A stretch of 64,000 bases of DNA from Cupriavidus pampae (GTDB taxonomy: Bacteria > Pseudomonadota > Gammaproteobacteria > Burkholderiales > Burkholderiaceae). A model generated the notes under the pieces. It worked only from the letters and a program-made list of their open reading frames with translations. It was not told the DNA's origin and did no database searches. The DNA is taken from positions 1-64,000 of the forward strand of contig NZ_CAJZAG010000014.1 of the NCBI RefSeq assembly GCF_914271485.1, written 5' to 3'. Each line of letters starts with the position of its first letter. Positions within the stretch are counted from its first letter, which is position 1. Position numbers and translations under genes: made by a program. This document shows positions 1 through 7,595 of this stretch, piece by piece.

Positions 1-62
1 AAACAACTTTGCGCCGATGATAGTGCGGATTACCCGTGTGAAAGTAGGTCATCGCCAGGCTC
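1..62 (+). rRNA. rrf: 5S ribosomal RNA, 3' end (partial)
   Basis: The first ~60 bases match the 3' half of a bacterial 5S rRNA: the segment around 17-46 (GATGATAGTGCGG, then CCGTGTGAAAGTAGGTCATC) folds as the helix IV/V region, and the molecule ends in GCCAGGCT. A strong Rho-independent terminator follows directly. The 5' half and presumably the rest of an rrn operon lie outside the window. The exact 3' end is uncertain by a few bases. Confidence 0.93.
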
Positions 63-72
63 TTATGCTCAG

Positions 73-110
73 AACCCCTCAGCGCACTCCGCTGAGGGGT
101 TTTGTTTTTT
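73..110 (+). terminator. Rho-independent terminator of the rrn operon
   Basis: AACCCCTCAGC (73-83) pairs perfectly with GCTGAGGGGTT (91-101) around a 7-base loop and is followed by TTTGTTTTTT. It lies about 10 bases after the 5S rRNA. Confidence 0.92.
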
Positions 111-138
111 ATGCTTTCGATTTACGCTGCCGCATAAC

Positions 139-435
139 ATGACCGAAGACACGACCGAAGACGATCCGTGCTGGTTTTTGTACATGCTCGAATGCGAAGG
201 TAATTCGATTTACACCGGCATTACAACGGACGTCGCCCGGCGCTATGCCGCGCACGCTGCAGGAATTGGCGCGAAGTACACGCGTGCGCGCAAGCCGATT
301 CGACTGCTGGGCTGGATGCGGTTTGCTTCGAAGTCCGAAGCACTACGCGCTGAAATTGCGACCAAGCGGATGACCGCGGCGCAGAAGCGCGCCTTCTGCG
401 CGCAACTTGAAGCCCCTCCACCAGACAATGCATAA
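139..435 (+). CDS. GIY-YIG nuclease superfamily protein
   Basis: A 98-residue single-domain protein. Near the N-terminus it reads WFLYMLECEGNSIYTGITTD, the GIY-YIG-like core of the YhbQ/UPF0213 group, followed by ARRYAAHAAG with the conserved Arg and by AKYTRARKP. Length is normal for this compact family, whose E. coli member YhbQ has been linked to DNA damage; the substrate here cannot be told from sequence. It stands alone just behind an rrn operon and ends in its own terminator. The ATG at 139 has only a weak ribosome-binding site, but the reading frame leaves little room for another start. Confidence 0.88.
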   Translation: MTEDTTEDDPCWFLYMLECEGNSIYTGITTDVARRYAAHAAGIGAKYTRARKPIRLLGWMRFASKSEALRAEIATKRMTAAQKRAFCAQLEAPPPDNA

Positions 436-438
436 AAA

Positions 439-466
439 AACGCCGGCTTGCGCCGGCGTTCTTGTT
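439..466. terminator. Terminator between GIY-YIG gene and ohr
   Basis: CGCCGGC (441-447) pairs with GCCGGCG (452-458), flanked by an A-run on the left and TTCTTGTTTT on the right. It lies between convergent genes and could serve both strands. Confidence 0.8.
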
Positions 467-486
467 TTGCGTCCTGCTACTGCCGA

Positions 487-912
487 TCAGACCAGCGTCA
501 GCGTGACCTCGATGTTGCCGCGCGTGGCGTTCGAATACGGGCACACCTGGTGCGCAGCGTCGACCAGCTTCTGGGCGACTTCGCGCTCGATACCCGGCAG
601 CGTGATCTTCAGTTCGGCCTGGATGCCGAAGCCCGCCGGGATCTGGCCGATACCAACCGAGCCGTCGATCTTGGCGTCGGCGGGGATGGCGATCTTTTGC
701 TGGCCAGCGACAAAGCGGATCGCACCCAGGAAGCAAGCGGAGTAGCCTGCGGCAAACAGCTGCTCAGGGTTCAGGCCGTCGCCAGCACCACCCATTTCCT
801 TGGGCACGGCAAGCTTCACGTCGAGCTTGCCGTCGGACGTCACGGCACGGCCGTCACGGCCACCGGTGGCGGATGCATGGGCGGTGTAAAGGACTTTGTC
901 CAGCTTGGTCAT
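487..912 (-). CDS. ohr: Organic hydroperoxide resistance protein (OsmC/Ohr family)
   Basis: A 141-residue thiol peroxidase of the Ohr subfamily, which reduces organic and fatty-acid hydroperoxides to alcohols, usually re-reduced by lipoylated proteins. It starts MTKLDKVLYTAHASATGGRDGR, typical of Ohr. The two reactive cysteines are present: Cys60 in GYSACFLGAI and Cys124 in HQVCPYSNATRGN. Length is standard. The start ATG is preceded by CAGGAGCAAGAA, a good ribosome-binding site. It lies 69 bases downstream of ohrR on the same strand, so the two are likely co-transcribed, or ohr may have a promoter of its own. Confidence 0.95.
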   Translation of the reverse strand: MTKLDKVLYTAHASATGGRDGRAVTSDGKLDVKLAVPKEMGGAGDGLNPEQLFAAGYSACFLGAIRFVAGQQKIAIPADAKIDGSVGIGQIPAGFGIQAELKITLPGIEREVAQKLVDAAHQVCPYSNATRGNIEVTLTLV

Positions 913-981
913 TTCTTGCTCCTGTTTCGCCGCGAGGGCAGGGTTGGTCTCACAAGTTTCATCTACGCCGCAGACGCGGCT

Positions 982-1452
982 TCATGCATCGGTCCGCGCG
1001 CTCTCCAGCGTAGACCGCAATTCCTGCAACCGTAGTGTCAGAGTCTGAATTTCTTCGACCGAACACTGCGTTGCACACAGCAACTTTTCCGGGATGCCCC
1101 GAGCACGCTGACGAAGCTGCCAGCCCGCATCGGTCAGCCGCACGATCACGCGGCGCTCGTCCATGGAGTCGCGTTCCCGGGTGACCAGGGACGACGACTC
1201 GAGTCGTTTGAGCAGCGGCGTCAACGTGCCGGAGTCCAGTGACAGCCGGTTGCCGAGTTCTGAAACGCTGAGCTTTTCGCGTTCCCACAGCACCATCATC
1301 ACCAGATACTGAGGATATGTAAGTCCTAACTCACTGAGGATGGGCTTGTACACCTTGGTCATGGCCAGCGAACTCGAATACAGCGCGAAGCAGAGCTGCT
1401 GGTCCAGCAGGAGCAGTGAGTCGGCTTCGGAAGGTTTCGTGTCGATGTCCAT
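982..1452 (-). CDS. ohrR: Organic-hydroperoxide-sensing MarR-family repressor
   Basis: A 156-residue winged-helix MarR protein that most likely represses ohr and itself until its sensing cysteine is oxidised by organic peroxides. The N-terminal LLLLDQQLCFALYSSSLAMTK carries Cys21 at the OhrR sensing position, and LTYPQYLVMMVLWE, LGNRLSLDSGTLTPLLKRLE and RDSMDERRVIVRLT are the expected recognition-helix and wing segments. A near-perfect palindrome of OhrR type lies directly upstream. Adjacent ohr on the same strand makes the assignment firm. Confidence 0.94.
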   Translation of the reverse strand: MDIDTKPSEADSLLLLDQQLCFALYSSSLAMTKVYKPILSELGLTYPQYLVMMVLWEREKLSVSELGNRLSLDSGTLTPLLKRLESSSLVTRERDSMDERRVIVRLTDAGWQLRQRARGIPEKLLCATQCSVEEIQTLTLRLQELRSTLESARTDA

Positions 1453-1462
1453 GAGACGTATC

Positions 1463-1487
1463 TTACACGCAATTCAATTGTGTGTAA
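1463..1487. promoter_or_regulatory. Probable OhrR operator
   Basis: A 25-base palindrome made of TTACACGCAATT, a central C, and AATTGTGTGTAA; the arms pair at 11 of 12 positions. It resembles the known OhrR consensus TACAATT-AATTGTA. It sits 11 bases upstream of the ohrR start, where bound repressor would block ohrR-ohr transcription. Confidence 0.82.
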
Positions 1488-1542
1488 TATAAATTTGAAG
1501 AACCCATGCCGACAATAGGGTGGTGTCGAGCGTGTTGCGTGC

Positions 1543-1559
1543 CTTAAGTGTGATTTAAG
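1543..1559 (+). promoter_or_regulatory. PmrA/QseB-like direct repeat upstream of htrA
   Basis: CTTAAG, five bases (TGTGA), then TTTAAG. This has the form of the CTTAAT-N5-CTTAAT box bound by PmrA/BasR and QseB-type OmpR-family regulators. It is about 70 bases upstream of the protease start. The match is by eye only. Confidence 0.5.
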
Positions 1560-1630
1560 TCTGCGTCCCTACGATGTCACTGTCGCGTCGGAATTCCCCC
1601 GCGCAAGGACATCAGAAAGGAAAGAACACC

Positions 1631-3094
1631 ATGATCCGCCAGACGCTTGCTCGCTCTGCCTTCGGTATCGCAGCACTCGCCGCCATTGCCGGGGGCTACA
1701 CGTATCTGCAAAAGGAAGTCATCACGCCGGGCTATGCCGCCACGGCACCCGTCGTCGCCTCCGCCTCGCCGGTAGCGGTGGCGAGCCCCACCGATTTTTC
1801 CTCCATCGTTGACCAGTATGGTCCCGCAGTGGTGAACATCAGCGTGACGGCGCGCGCGCAGCGCACCTCCGCTCAGAGCGGTGCCAGCATCGATCCAGAT
1901 GATCCGCTGGCCCAGTTCTTCAAGCGCTTCGGTCCGCAGTTCCAGGGGCCGCAGGCTCAGCAGCCGCAACTCGTGCGCGGCCTGGGCTCGGGCTTTATCG
2001 TGAGCCCGGACGGCGTGATCCTGACCAACGCGCACGTCGTGGACAACGCCACCGAGGTGACCGTGAAGCTGACCGATCGTCGCGAGTTCAAGGCGAAGGT
2101 GCTGGGCAGCGATCCGCAGACCGATATCGCGGTGATCAAGATCGACGCCAAGGACCTGCCGACGGTGCGTCTGGGCGACCCGGCGCGTGTCCGCGTCGGC
2201 GAGCCCGTGGTCGCGATCGGCTCACCTTATGGTTTCGAGAACACGGTGACTGCCGGTATCGTCAGCGCGAAGTCGCGCTCGCTGCCCGATGACACGTATG
2301 TACCGTTTATCCAGACCGACGTGGCAGTGAACCCGGGCAACTCGGGTGGGCCGCTGTTCAACCAGCGCGGCGAGGTAATCGGTATCAACTCGCAGATCTA
2401 CAGCCAGACCGGTGGCTATCAGGGCCTGTCGTTCGCGATTCCGATCAACGTGGCGAGCAAGGTCGAGGAACAGCTGCTGGCGCATGGCAAGGTCACGCGC
2501 GGCCGTCTGGGTATCTCGGTACAAGAGGTCAACCAGGCGTTGGCGCAGTCGTTCAACCTGCCGAAGCCGACTGGTGCGCTGGTGAACTCGGTGGAGCCGG
2601 ACGGCCCCGCAGCGAAGGCCGGGCTCAAGCCGGGCGACGTGATCGTGCAGCTGGGCAACGACGTGATCGACCATTCGGGCGATCTGCCGGAGCATGTGGC
2701 CGACATCAAGCCCGGTACCGAGACGCAGCTCAAGGTCATTCGCAAGGGCGAGCCGCTTACGCTGTCGGTGAAGGTGGGGACGTCGAAGGATTCGGCGGTG
2801 GCGCAGAAGGCGAACTTGAACGACGCGAGCGGGAAGCTCGGGCTGGCGGTGCGTCCGCTGACGCCGAACGAGAAGCGTGACAGCGGCATCGAGGGCGGCC
2901 TCGTGGTCGAGGACGTGGCCGGTCCGGCGGCGCGTGTGGGCATCCAGCCGGGCGACGTCATCCTGTCGCTGAATGGCACGCCGATCAGCTCCGCCGATCA
3001 GCTGAAGACGCTCGTGTCGAAGTCGGGCAAGCAGGTGGCGCTGCTGGTTCAGCGCGACGATGCGCGCATCTTCATCCCGCTTGATCTGGGTTGA
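1631..3094 (+). CDS. Periplasmic serine protease, HtrA/DegP (MucD) family
   Basis: A 487-residue envelope quality-control protease. An N-terminal segment (IRQTLARSAFGIAALAAIAGGY) exports it; the trypsin-like domain contains the triad His135 (TNAHVVDNA), Asp165 (DPQTDIAVIK) and Ser238 (NPGNSGGPL). Two PDZ domains follow (about 300-390 and 400-487), giving the Do/DegP/MucD layout. I chose the ATG at 1631 because it directly opens the signal segment and follows GGAAAG; an upstream ATG at 1574 would put a charged 19-residue tail in front. A PmrA/QseB-like box upstream suggests control by a two-component system. No anti-sigma or mucABC genes are adjacent. Confidence 0.95.
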   Translation: MIRQTLARSAFGIAALAAIAGGYTYLQKEVITPGYAATAPVVASASPVAVASPTDFSSIVDQYGPAVVNISVTARAQRTSAQSGASIDPDDPLAQFFKRFGPQFQGPQAQQPQLVRGLGSGFIVSPDGVILTNAHVVDNATEVTVKLTDRREFKAKVLGSDPQTDIAVIKIDAKDLPTVRLGDPARVRVGEPVVAIGSPYGFENTVTAGIVSAKSRSLPDDTYVPFIQTDVAVNPGNSGGPLFNQRGEVIGINSQIYSQTGGYQGLSFAIPINVASKVEEQLLAHGKVTRGRLGISVQEVNQALAQSFNLPKPTGALVNSVEPDGPAAKAGLKPGDVIVQLGNDVIDHSGDLPEHVADIKPGTETQLKVIRKGEPLTLSVKVGTSKDSAVAQKANLNDASGKLGLAVRPLTPNEKRDSGIEGGLVVEDVAGPAARVGIQPGDVILSLNGTPISSADQLKTLVSKSGKQVALLVQRDDARIFIPLDLG

Positions 3095-3159
3095 TGAGCC
3101 CTCTCGTGTGCTGCGGTTTACGCGGCACACGAGGTAGGTATACGTCATGTTTACCTGCG

Positions 3160-3210
3160 GTATACGCCCCGTATACGTGACGTCAGCGTCCACGTATACG
3201 GGGCGTATAC
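3160..3210. repeat. 20-bp perfect inverted repeat built of GTATAC units
   Basis: Arms 3160-3179 (starts GTATACGCCCC, ends GTATACGTG) and 3191-3210 are perfect reverse complements around an 11-base spacer that itself can pair (ACG/CGT). A fifth GTATAC lies at 3138. It follows htrA by 65 bases and could act as a transcription stop or as a protein-binding array; there is no T-run on either side, so it is not a standard terminator. Confidence 0.75.
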
Positions 3211-3365
3211 ATACCCGCAAAGCCTTGCCACAGGCGGATTCCAAGGCAATAAAACACACCCGAAGCGCGCGCGAACAGGTATGATCTCGACTGCGATGCA
3301 TGAAGCGTGTGGTGATTTCGGTCACCACGTCTGGTTCCTGCTGAATCGACAGAAGAAGGAAGTCT

Positions 3366-3707
3366 ATGCAGTTGGATTTCAACCGCGCCCCCATGGTGCC
3401 AGGTTCCGCACCTGGTACCGAGCGCGCCCGGCAGATGCCGGGCAAGTCCGCCGGCAGCGCAAGCTCGCCGCGCCGACGCAAGAAGGTCGATCCGCCTCAC
3501 TGGGAGCGCGGCTATCGTTCCCACTACTACCGCAGTGATCGTGGCGAGAAGCTCGGCGAGGTCCGGCTGTCGGATCGCGGTGAATTGCCCGTCGTCTATC
3601 GTTGGGCCGCCGGCAACTATTCGGGTGCCGAGGGTTCGCTCGTCCACGCGCGTGCGCGCGTCGAAGAGACCGTTGGCTTTGGCATGCGCCAGTTGTCGCT
3701 GTTCTGA
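3366..3707 (+). CDS. Conserved-looking small basic protein of unknown function
   Basis: A 113-residue protein with no domain I recognise. The first 40 residues are Pro/Ser/Arg-rich and probably disordered (SSPRRRKKVDPPHW); the remainder (RGYRSHYYRSDRGEKLGEVRLSDRGELPVVYRWAAGNYSG) looks folded and reads as a real coding sequence. The ATG is preceded by AGAAGGAAG, a good ribosome-binding site. It stands alone between htrA and a convergent MarR gene. No export signal or membrane segment is visible. Confidence 0.62.
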   Translation: MQLDFNRAPMVPGSAPGTERARQMPGKSAGSASSPRRRKKVDPPHWERGYRSHYYRSDRGEKLGEVRLSDRGELPVVYRWAAGNYSGAEGSLVHARARVEETVGFGMRQLSLF

Positions 3708-3905
3708 GGCGACTACCGTTGTGACTGCGACTCGCCTTGCCGAGCCGCTGTAGTCCCCGTTTCGACATTACCCGTTTCAACACTGCCGCGGCTAGCGACA
3801 GTGTCGCGCGCCCCTCGCGCCGCGTTGTCCCCTGACCATTTCCGATATCGATACCGATACTCGACCGAACCCACGACGGTTTCGATGGTCGTCCCCCACG
3901 TGAAC

Positions 3906-4403
3906 TCAGGCACGATCGCTTTCGAGCGCGGCCAAGGTCTGATGGAGTTTGTTCAGCGAGCGCGTGGCAGTGGCCAGTCCGCTTTCGCCGAACGGTGCCC
4001 ACGCCTCTGCGTAAGCAGCATGCACGGCCGGAATCGCGCGATCGAGCAGGCGTTGGCCGGTAGCCGTGAGGCTGAGTTCGAGGCTGCGCCGATCCTGCGT
4101 CGACACGGTACGGCGCACGAGTCCGCGCGCTTCCAGACGATCGACCAGTCGTGTCATCTGCGTGCGGGTGGCATCGATCGCCACGCCCAGCTCGGACGGG
4201 ATAGTCGGCTCGCCGGCATCGATGGCGAGCATGCTCAGGACCAGATATTGGCCGAGGTCGAGGTCGAACTGGCCCAGCGCGCGCTCGATGTGATTGCGTA
4301 ACAGCCGCGCCGACCGTAGCAGCAAACGCGAGGCGACGATGAGGTCGCGCGGAGCTTCCGGATGCATCTCGCAGAACCGGTCAACACGATGTTCGAAAGA
4401 CAT
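3906..4403 (-). CDS. MarR-family transcriptional regulator
   Basis: A 165-residue winged-helix regulator. LGQYLVLSMLAIDAGEPTIPSELGVAIDATRTQMTRLVDRLEARGLVRR is the DNA-recognition region and STQDRRSLELSLTATGQRLLD the wing with the usual D-RR motif. The ATG at 4403 is chosen because it begins the protein fold (MSFEHRVDRF) and lies just inside a perfect palindrome likely to be its own operator. The frame is open further upstream, but that part has no MarR similarity and overlaps the operator. The next gene upstream on the same strand is the transglutaminase; no target is obvious. The ligand is unknown. Confidence 0.87.
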   Translation of the reverse strand: MSFEHRVDRFCEMHPEAPRDLIVASRLLLRSARLLRNHIERALGQFDLDLGQYLVLSMLAIDAGEPTIPSELGVAIDATRTQMTRLVDRLEARGLVRRTVSTQDRRSLELSLTATGQRLLDRAIPAVHAAYAEAWAPFGESGLATATRSLNKLHQTLAALESDRA

Positions 4404-4410
4404 GATACTG

Positions 4411-4439
4411 ATTTCATTCGGAATAGTTACGAATGAAAT
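4411..4439. promoter_or_regulatory. Probable operator of the MarR gene
   Basis: ATTTCATTCG (4411-4420) and CGAATGAAAT (4430-4439) form a perfect 10-base inverted repeat with a 9-base spacer, 7 bases upstream of the start codon. The AT-rich block stands out from the GC-rich surroundings and has the size expected for a MarR dimer. Confidence 0.72.
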
Positions 4440-4468
4440 TATATGCAGCGCAGCGGCGCAATACAACG

Positions 4469-6481
4469 CTAGCGTTTGCGCATTAGCCGGATCGCCTCGC
4501 GGAGCGCACGATGCAGCGGGGCCAGGCTGCCGCGCCCGGCGGTAGAGGGTGCGCCATAGCGCAGGCGCACGTACTCTGCTGTGAAGGCGTGGAGCGCCGG
4601 CGCGGCCTGCGGGAGCGCTAGGGCGGCGCGGTGCGCGAAGTCCTGTGGGCCTTCGGCCGTACCGCGTTCGCAGCCACGCCGGGCGAGTTCGCGGCAGAAG
4701 CGCGCATAGACGGCCTGGAGCGGGTCGAGCCGCTGCCGGCGCAGCCACAGGGGGATCATGCCGAGTAGCGTCAGGGCGGCCAGTCCGATCATGAGGATCT
4801 GCGGCAGGCGATCGTCCATGCCGAACTGCCGCAACAGCGACATCTGCCGCGCGCGATCGTAGTCGAGCACCCAGCGTTGCCAGGTGTACATCATGCCGTC
4901 GAGACCCCAGCGCAGATCGCGCAGCCAGCCCGGGGTTCGCAACGCGCGCACGGCGCCGGCTTCGTCACCGGCGAGCGCCGCGTCGACACCTTGTTCCACG
5001 CGACTCGGCGCCACGGCGCTGGTCGGATCCACGCGCACCCAGCCGCGTCCGTCGATCCAGACTTCGGCCCAGGCATGCGCGTCCGACTGCCGCACGATGT
5101 AGTGGCGGCCGATCGTGTTGTACTCGCCGCCCTGATAGCCGGTGACCACGCGCGCGGGTACCCCCGCCGCGCGCATCAGGAAGACAAAGCTGCTGGAGTA
5201 GTGTTCGCAGAAGCCGCGATGCGTATCGAAGACGAACGAGTCCACCTGCTGGCTACCCAGTGGTGGTGGCGAGAGCGTGTAGTAGAACGCCTCGCCGGCG
5301 AAGACGCGCAGCGCGGCCTGTACACGTTGCCATGGGTCCGGGTATTGCTCCGCCCAGCGCGACGCCAGCGCGCGACTACGCGGATTGCCGGCAGGGAGTT
5401 CGAGCGCCATGGCCCGCACGCGTGGCGGCAGCATCGGCGCGGCATCGGTGCCCGGGCTGAACGTCGAACGCGCGCGATAGCGCATGGGACGGTCGATCGG
5501 TGCGCGCGCGAAGAATTCGCCGTCGGACGACATGCGCGCCTCGGAGGTGCCCGACAGGGCGACGCCGCGGTCGAGCAGATATAGCCATGACTGCTGGCTG
5601 GCTTCGAGCGTCACGAAGTAGTCGCGCGTGCCCGCCGGTGGCGGTCTGGTGATGTCATCGGCGTCATCGTGCAACGTGGGCGCGGCTTGGATGAGGCGAT
5701 GCTGTTCCAGCGTGCGCCATTGCTGGCCGTCGTAGCGCCACAGCACCAGCGCGCGCCAGTACAGCGCGCTGGGTGGCAGTGGGTCGCCGGTCATGTCCGC
5801 GCGGAACGCGACATCGGTGGAGCGAATCAATTCACCGATGCTGCCCGGGCGCATGGTGTCCGTGATGCCGGTACGGCCGGTGGCTTCCGACTGTGGCAGA
5901 CGCCACAGCGGATGATCGAGGCGCGGGAACAGTACGAACAGGAACAACGCCCAAGGCAGGCCGATCAGGGCCATGCGGCCAAGCAACGGCCAGATCGCGA
6001 GTCGGCCGCGTGCCTCCGGATGATGCAACAGCAGCCAGTTGCGCAACACCCACGCGCCGATGGCCATGCTATATAGCGCGAGCCAGAACGGCTGATCGGA
6101 AAGATAGAGCGTCAGCAGCAGATAGAACGACAGTTGCGTGACCATGGTCGCGTCCGATAGCGCGCGACATTCGAGCAGCTTGAGGATGACGAACGCACCG
6201 AGCAGCGCCACGCAGAGATCGCGTCCGAGGCTGCCGCCGGCTTGCCACACCAGCGCGGCCGAGGTGGCCAGCACGAGCATGGCGATGATCGCGAGCATCG
6301 TGCGCGATGGCAGCGGGGCGCGCTGCCGCCACAACAACCAGCGCCATGCGAGTAGTACCACGAGCAGCAGGCTGACGCTGACAGGTAGCGTGCGTGCCTG
6401 AGGCGCGAGCACGAGCGCGAGCTGCCCCATGAGCATGCCGTGCTCCTGATGCGCGAGCGGACGCAGGCGGGCCGTGCTCAT
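4469..6481 (-). CDS. Membrane transglutaminase-like protein (TgpA/DUF3488 type)
   Basis: A 670-residue inner-membrane protein. The first ~190 residues hold several membrane helices (SVSLLLVVLLAWRWLLW, MLAIIAMLVLATSAALVW, MALIGLPWALFLFVLFPRLD). A large periplasmic region follows with a transglutaminase core showing the Cys-His-Asp triad in GFCEHYSSSFVFLMR, DAHAWAEVW and WVRVDPTSA, and a last helix (ILMIGLAALTLLGMIPLWLRR) precedes a C-terminal DUF4129-like segment. This matches TgpA of Pseudomonas aeruginosa; the substrate is unknown. Its ATG (6479-6481) overlaps the TGA of the DUF58 gene, so translation is coupled. It is the last gene of a moxR-DUF58-tgpA operon. Confidence 0.92.
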   Translation of the reverse strand: MSTARLRPLAHQEHGMLMGQLALVLAPQARTLPVSVSLLLVVLLAWRWLLWRQRAPLPSRTMLAIIAMLVLATSAALVWQAGGSLGRDLCVALLGAFVILKLLECRALSDATMVTQLSFYLLLTLYLSDQPFWLALYSMAIGAWVLRNWLLLHHPEARGRLAIWPLLGRMALIGLPWALFLFVLFPRLDHPLWRLPQSEATGRTGITDTMRPGSIGELIRSTDVAFRADMTGDPLPPSALYWRALVLWRYDGQQWRTLEQHRLIQAAPTLHDDADDITRPPPAGTRDYFVTLEASQQSWLYLLDRGVALSGTSEARMSSDGEFFARAPIDRPMRYRARSTFSPGTDAAPMLPPRVRAMALELPAGNPRSRALASRWAEQYPDPWQRVQAALRVFAGEAFYYTLSPPPLGSQQVDSFVFDTHRGFCEHYSSSFVFLMRAAGVPARVVTGYQGGEYNTIGRHYIVRQSDAHAWAEVWIDGRGWVRVDPTSAVAPSRVEQGVDAALAGDEAGAVRALRTPGWLRDLRWGLDGMMYTWQRWVLDYDRARQMSLLRQFGMDDRLPQILMIGLAALTLLGMIPLWLRRQRLDPLQAVYARFCRELARRGCERGTAEGPQDFAHRAALALPQAAPALHAFTAEYVRLRYGAPSTAGRGSLAPLHRALREAIRLMRKR

Positions 6482-7539
6482 GATGTCGGACGCTCCGGCC
6501 ACAGCGCGAGCGCTTCGAGGCAGGCGCGGCGATGCGCGGCGCCATGGCCGGGAGCGATCTCGACCGCCGGCAGGCGCAGCCCGATATCGAGATCGTCGCC
6601 AGCGGCCAATACCCATGCGCACAGGCGCGACAGGCGGGCCTCGGTGTCGAGGCCGTCCGGCAGCGCGTGCCAGTCCAGCCAGCAGGCGGGGTCGCGCGTG
6701 GCCTGGCCGGTGCGGCTCATCCAGCGGCCCGTGCGTGCGCTGTGCTTCCACGCTATGCGATGCAGCGGATCGCCGGTGCGATAGCGGCGCAGTTGGTCGA
6801 TGCCATCGTCCGCCGCCACGGCCAGCGCACCATCTTCCGCATCGTCGGCGCGTGCGATCAGCGGCAACGGTGGGGCGGGGGTTTCCGGCGCGGGATAGAC
6901 GAGCGTGGCGAGCGGCAGGTCGGCATAACTCCAGACGCGAAACAGGCCGAACGGAAAGCGGCTCTCGAGCGTGACGCGTGGCAGTGCGAGGCGGCCGCGC
7001 CGCTGCGCCGGCAGGCGCAGCGCCAGCGCGCCATTGGATTGGCCGTCGAGCGTCAGCGATGCGGCTTCGGTCGGCACCGTGGCCACGTCCTTTGTCGCCG
7101 ATCCGCGTGGCCCCCTTGCGCGCGCCTGTTTGGGTGCCGCGGCGCGGGCTTCCATGCCGATGCGCGCGGTGTCGTCGCGATTATCGACCTGCAATGCGAA
7201 CACGGCCGCATCGCCGACAAAGGCCGGGGCGACCGCGCCGGCGCCGACTTCGAGGTCGAGCAGGTTGCGGTACGCGGTCCACATGCAGGCCATCACGATG
7301 CCGATGAGCAGAAACGTCAGCGCGAAGCCGAGGCTGATGTTGTAATTCAGCGACGTCATCAGCATGGTCAGCAATAGCACCGCAAACGCCGCGCCGCTGC
7401 GCGTCGGCAGGATATAGAGCTGGCGGCGATGCAGTGTGACCACGCCATTGACGGGACCATGCGTGCGGCGCAGCCAGTCGGCGGGACTGCGCGGGCGCGT
7501 GGCCGTTGCGGATGGGGTGGGGGATGTCGACGTGGACAT
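6478..7539 (-). CDS. DUF58 domain-containing membrane protein
   Basis: A 353-residue protein that usually partners MoxR ATPases. Two adjoining membrane helices lie near residues 45-90 (AAFAVLLLTMLMTSL and LGFALTFLLIGIVMACMW), followed by a beta-rich region. The DUF58 signature, YRTGDPLHRIAWKHSARTG, is about 270 residues in. The stop overlaps the start of the transglutaminase gene by four bases and the gene lies 56 bases after moxR. Its function in the cell envelope is inferred from the operon only. Confidence 0.9.
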   Translation of the reverse strand: MSTSTSPTPSATATRPRSPADWLRRTHGPVNGVVTLHRRQLYILPTRSGAAFAVLLLTMLMTSLNYNISLGFALTFLLIGIVMACMWTAYRNLLDLEVGAGAVAPAFVGDAAVFALQVDNRDDTARIGMEARAAAPKQARARGPRGSATKDVATVPTEAASLTLDGQSNGALALRLPAQRRGRLALPRVTLESRFPFGLFRVWSYADLPLATLVYPAPETPAPPLPLIARADDAEDGALAVAADDGIDQLRRYRTGDPLHRIAWKHSARTGRWMSRTGQATRDPACWLDWHALPDGLDTEARLSRLCAWVLAAGDDLDIGLRLPAVEIAPGHGAAHRRACLEALALWPERPTS

Positions 7540-7595
7540 GGCAGGGGAGGGAAGCGTCGAAACGCCGCGCGCTCGGCGAGCCGGTCGGCCTGCGA

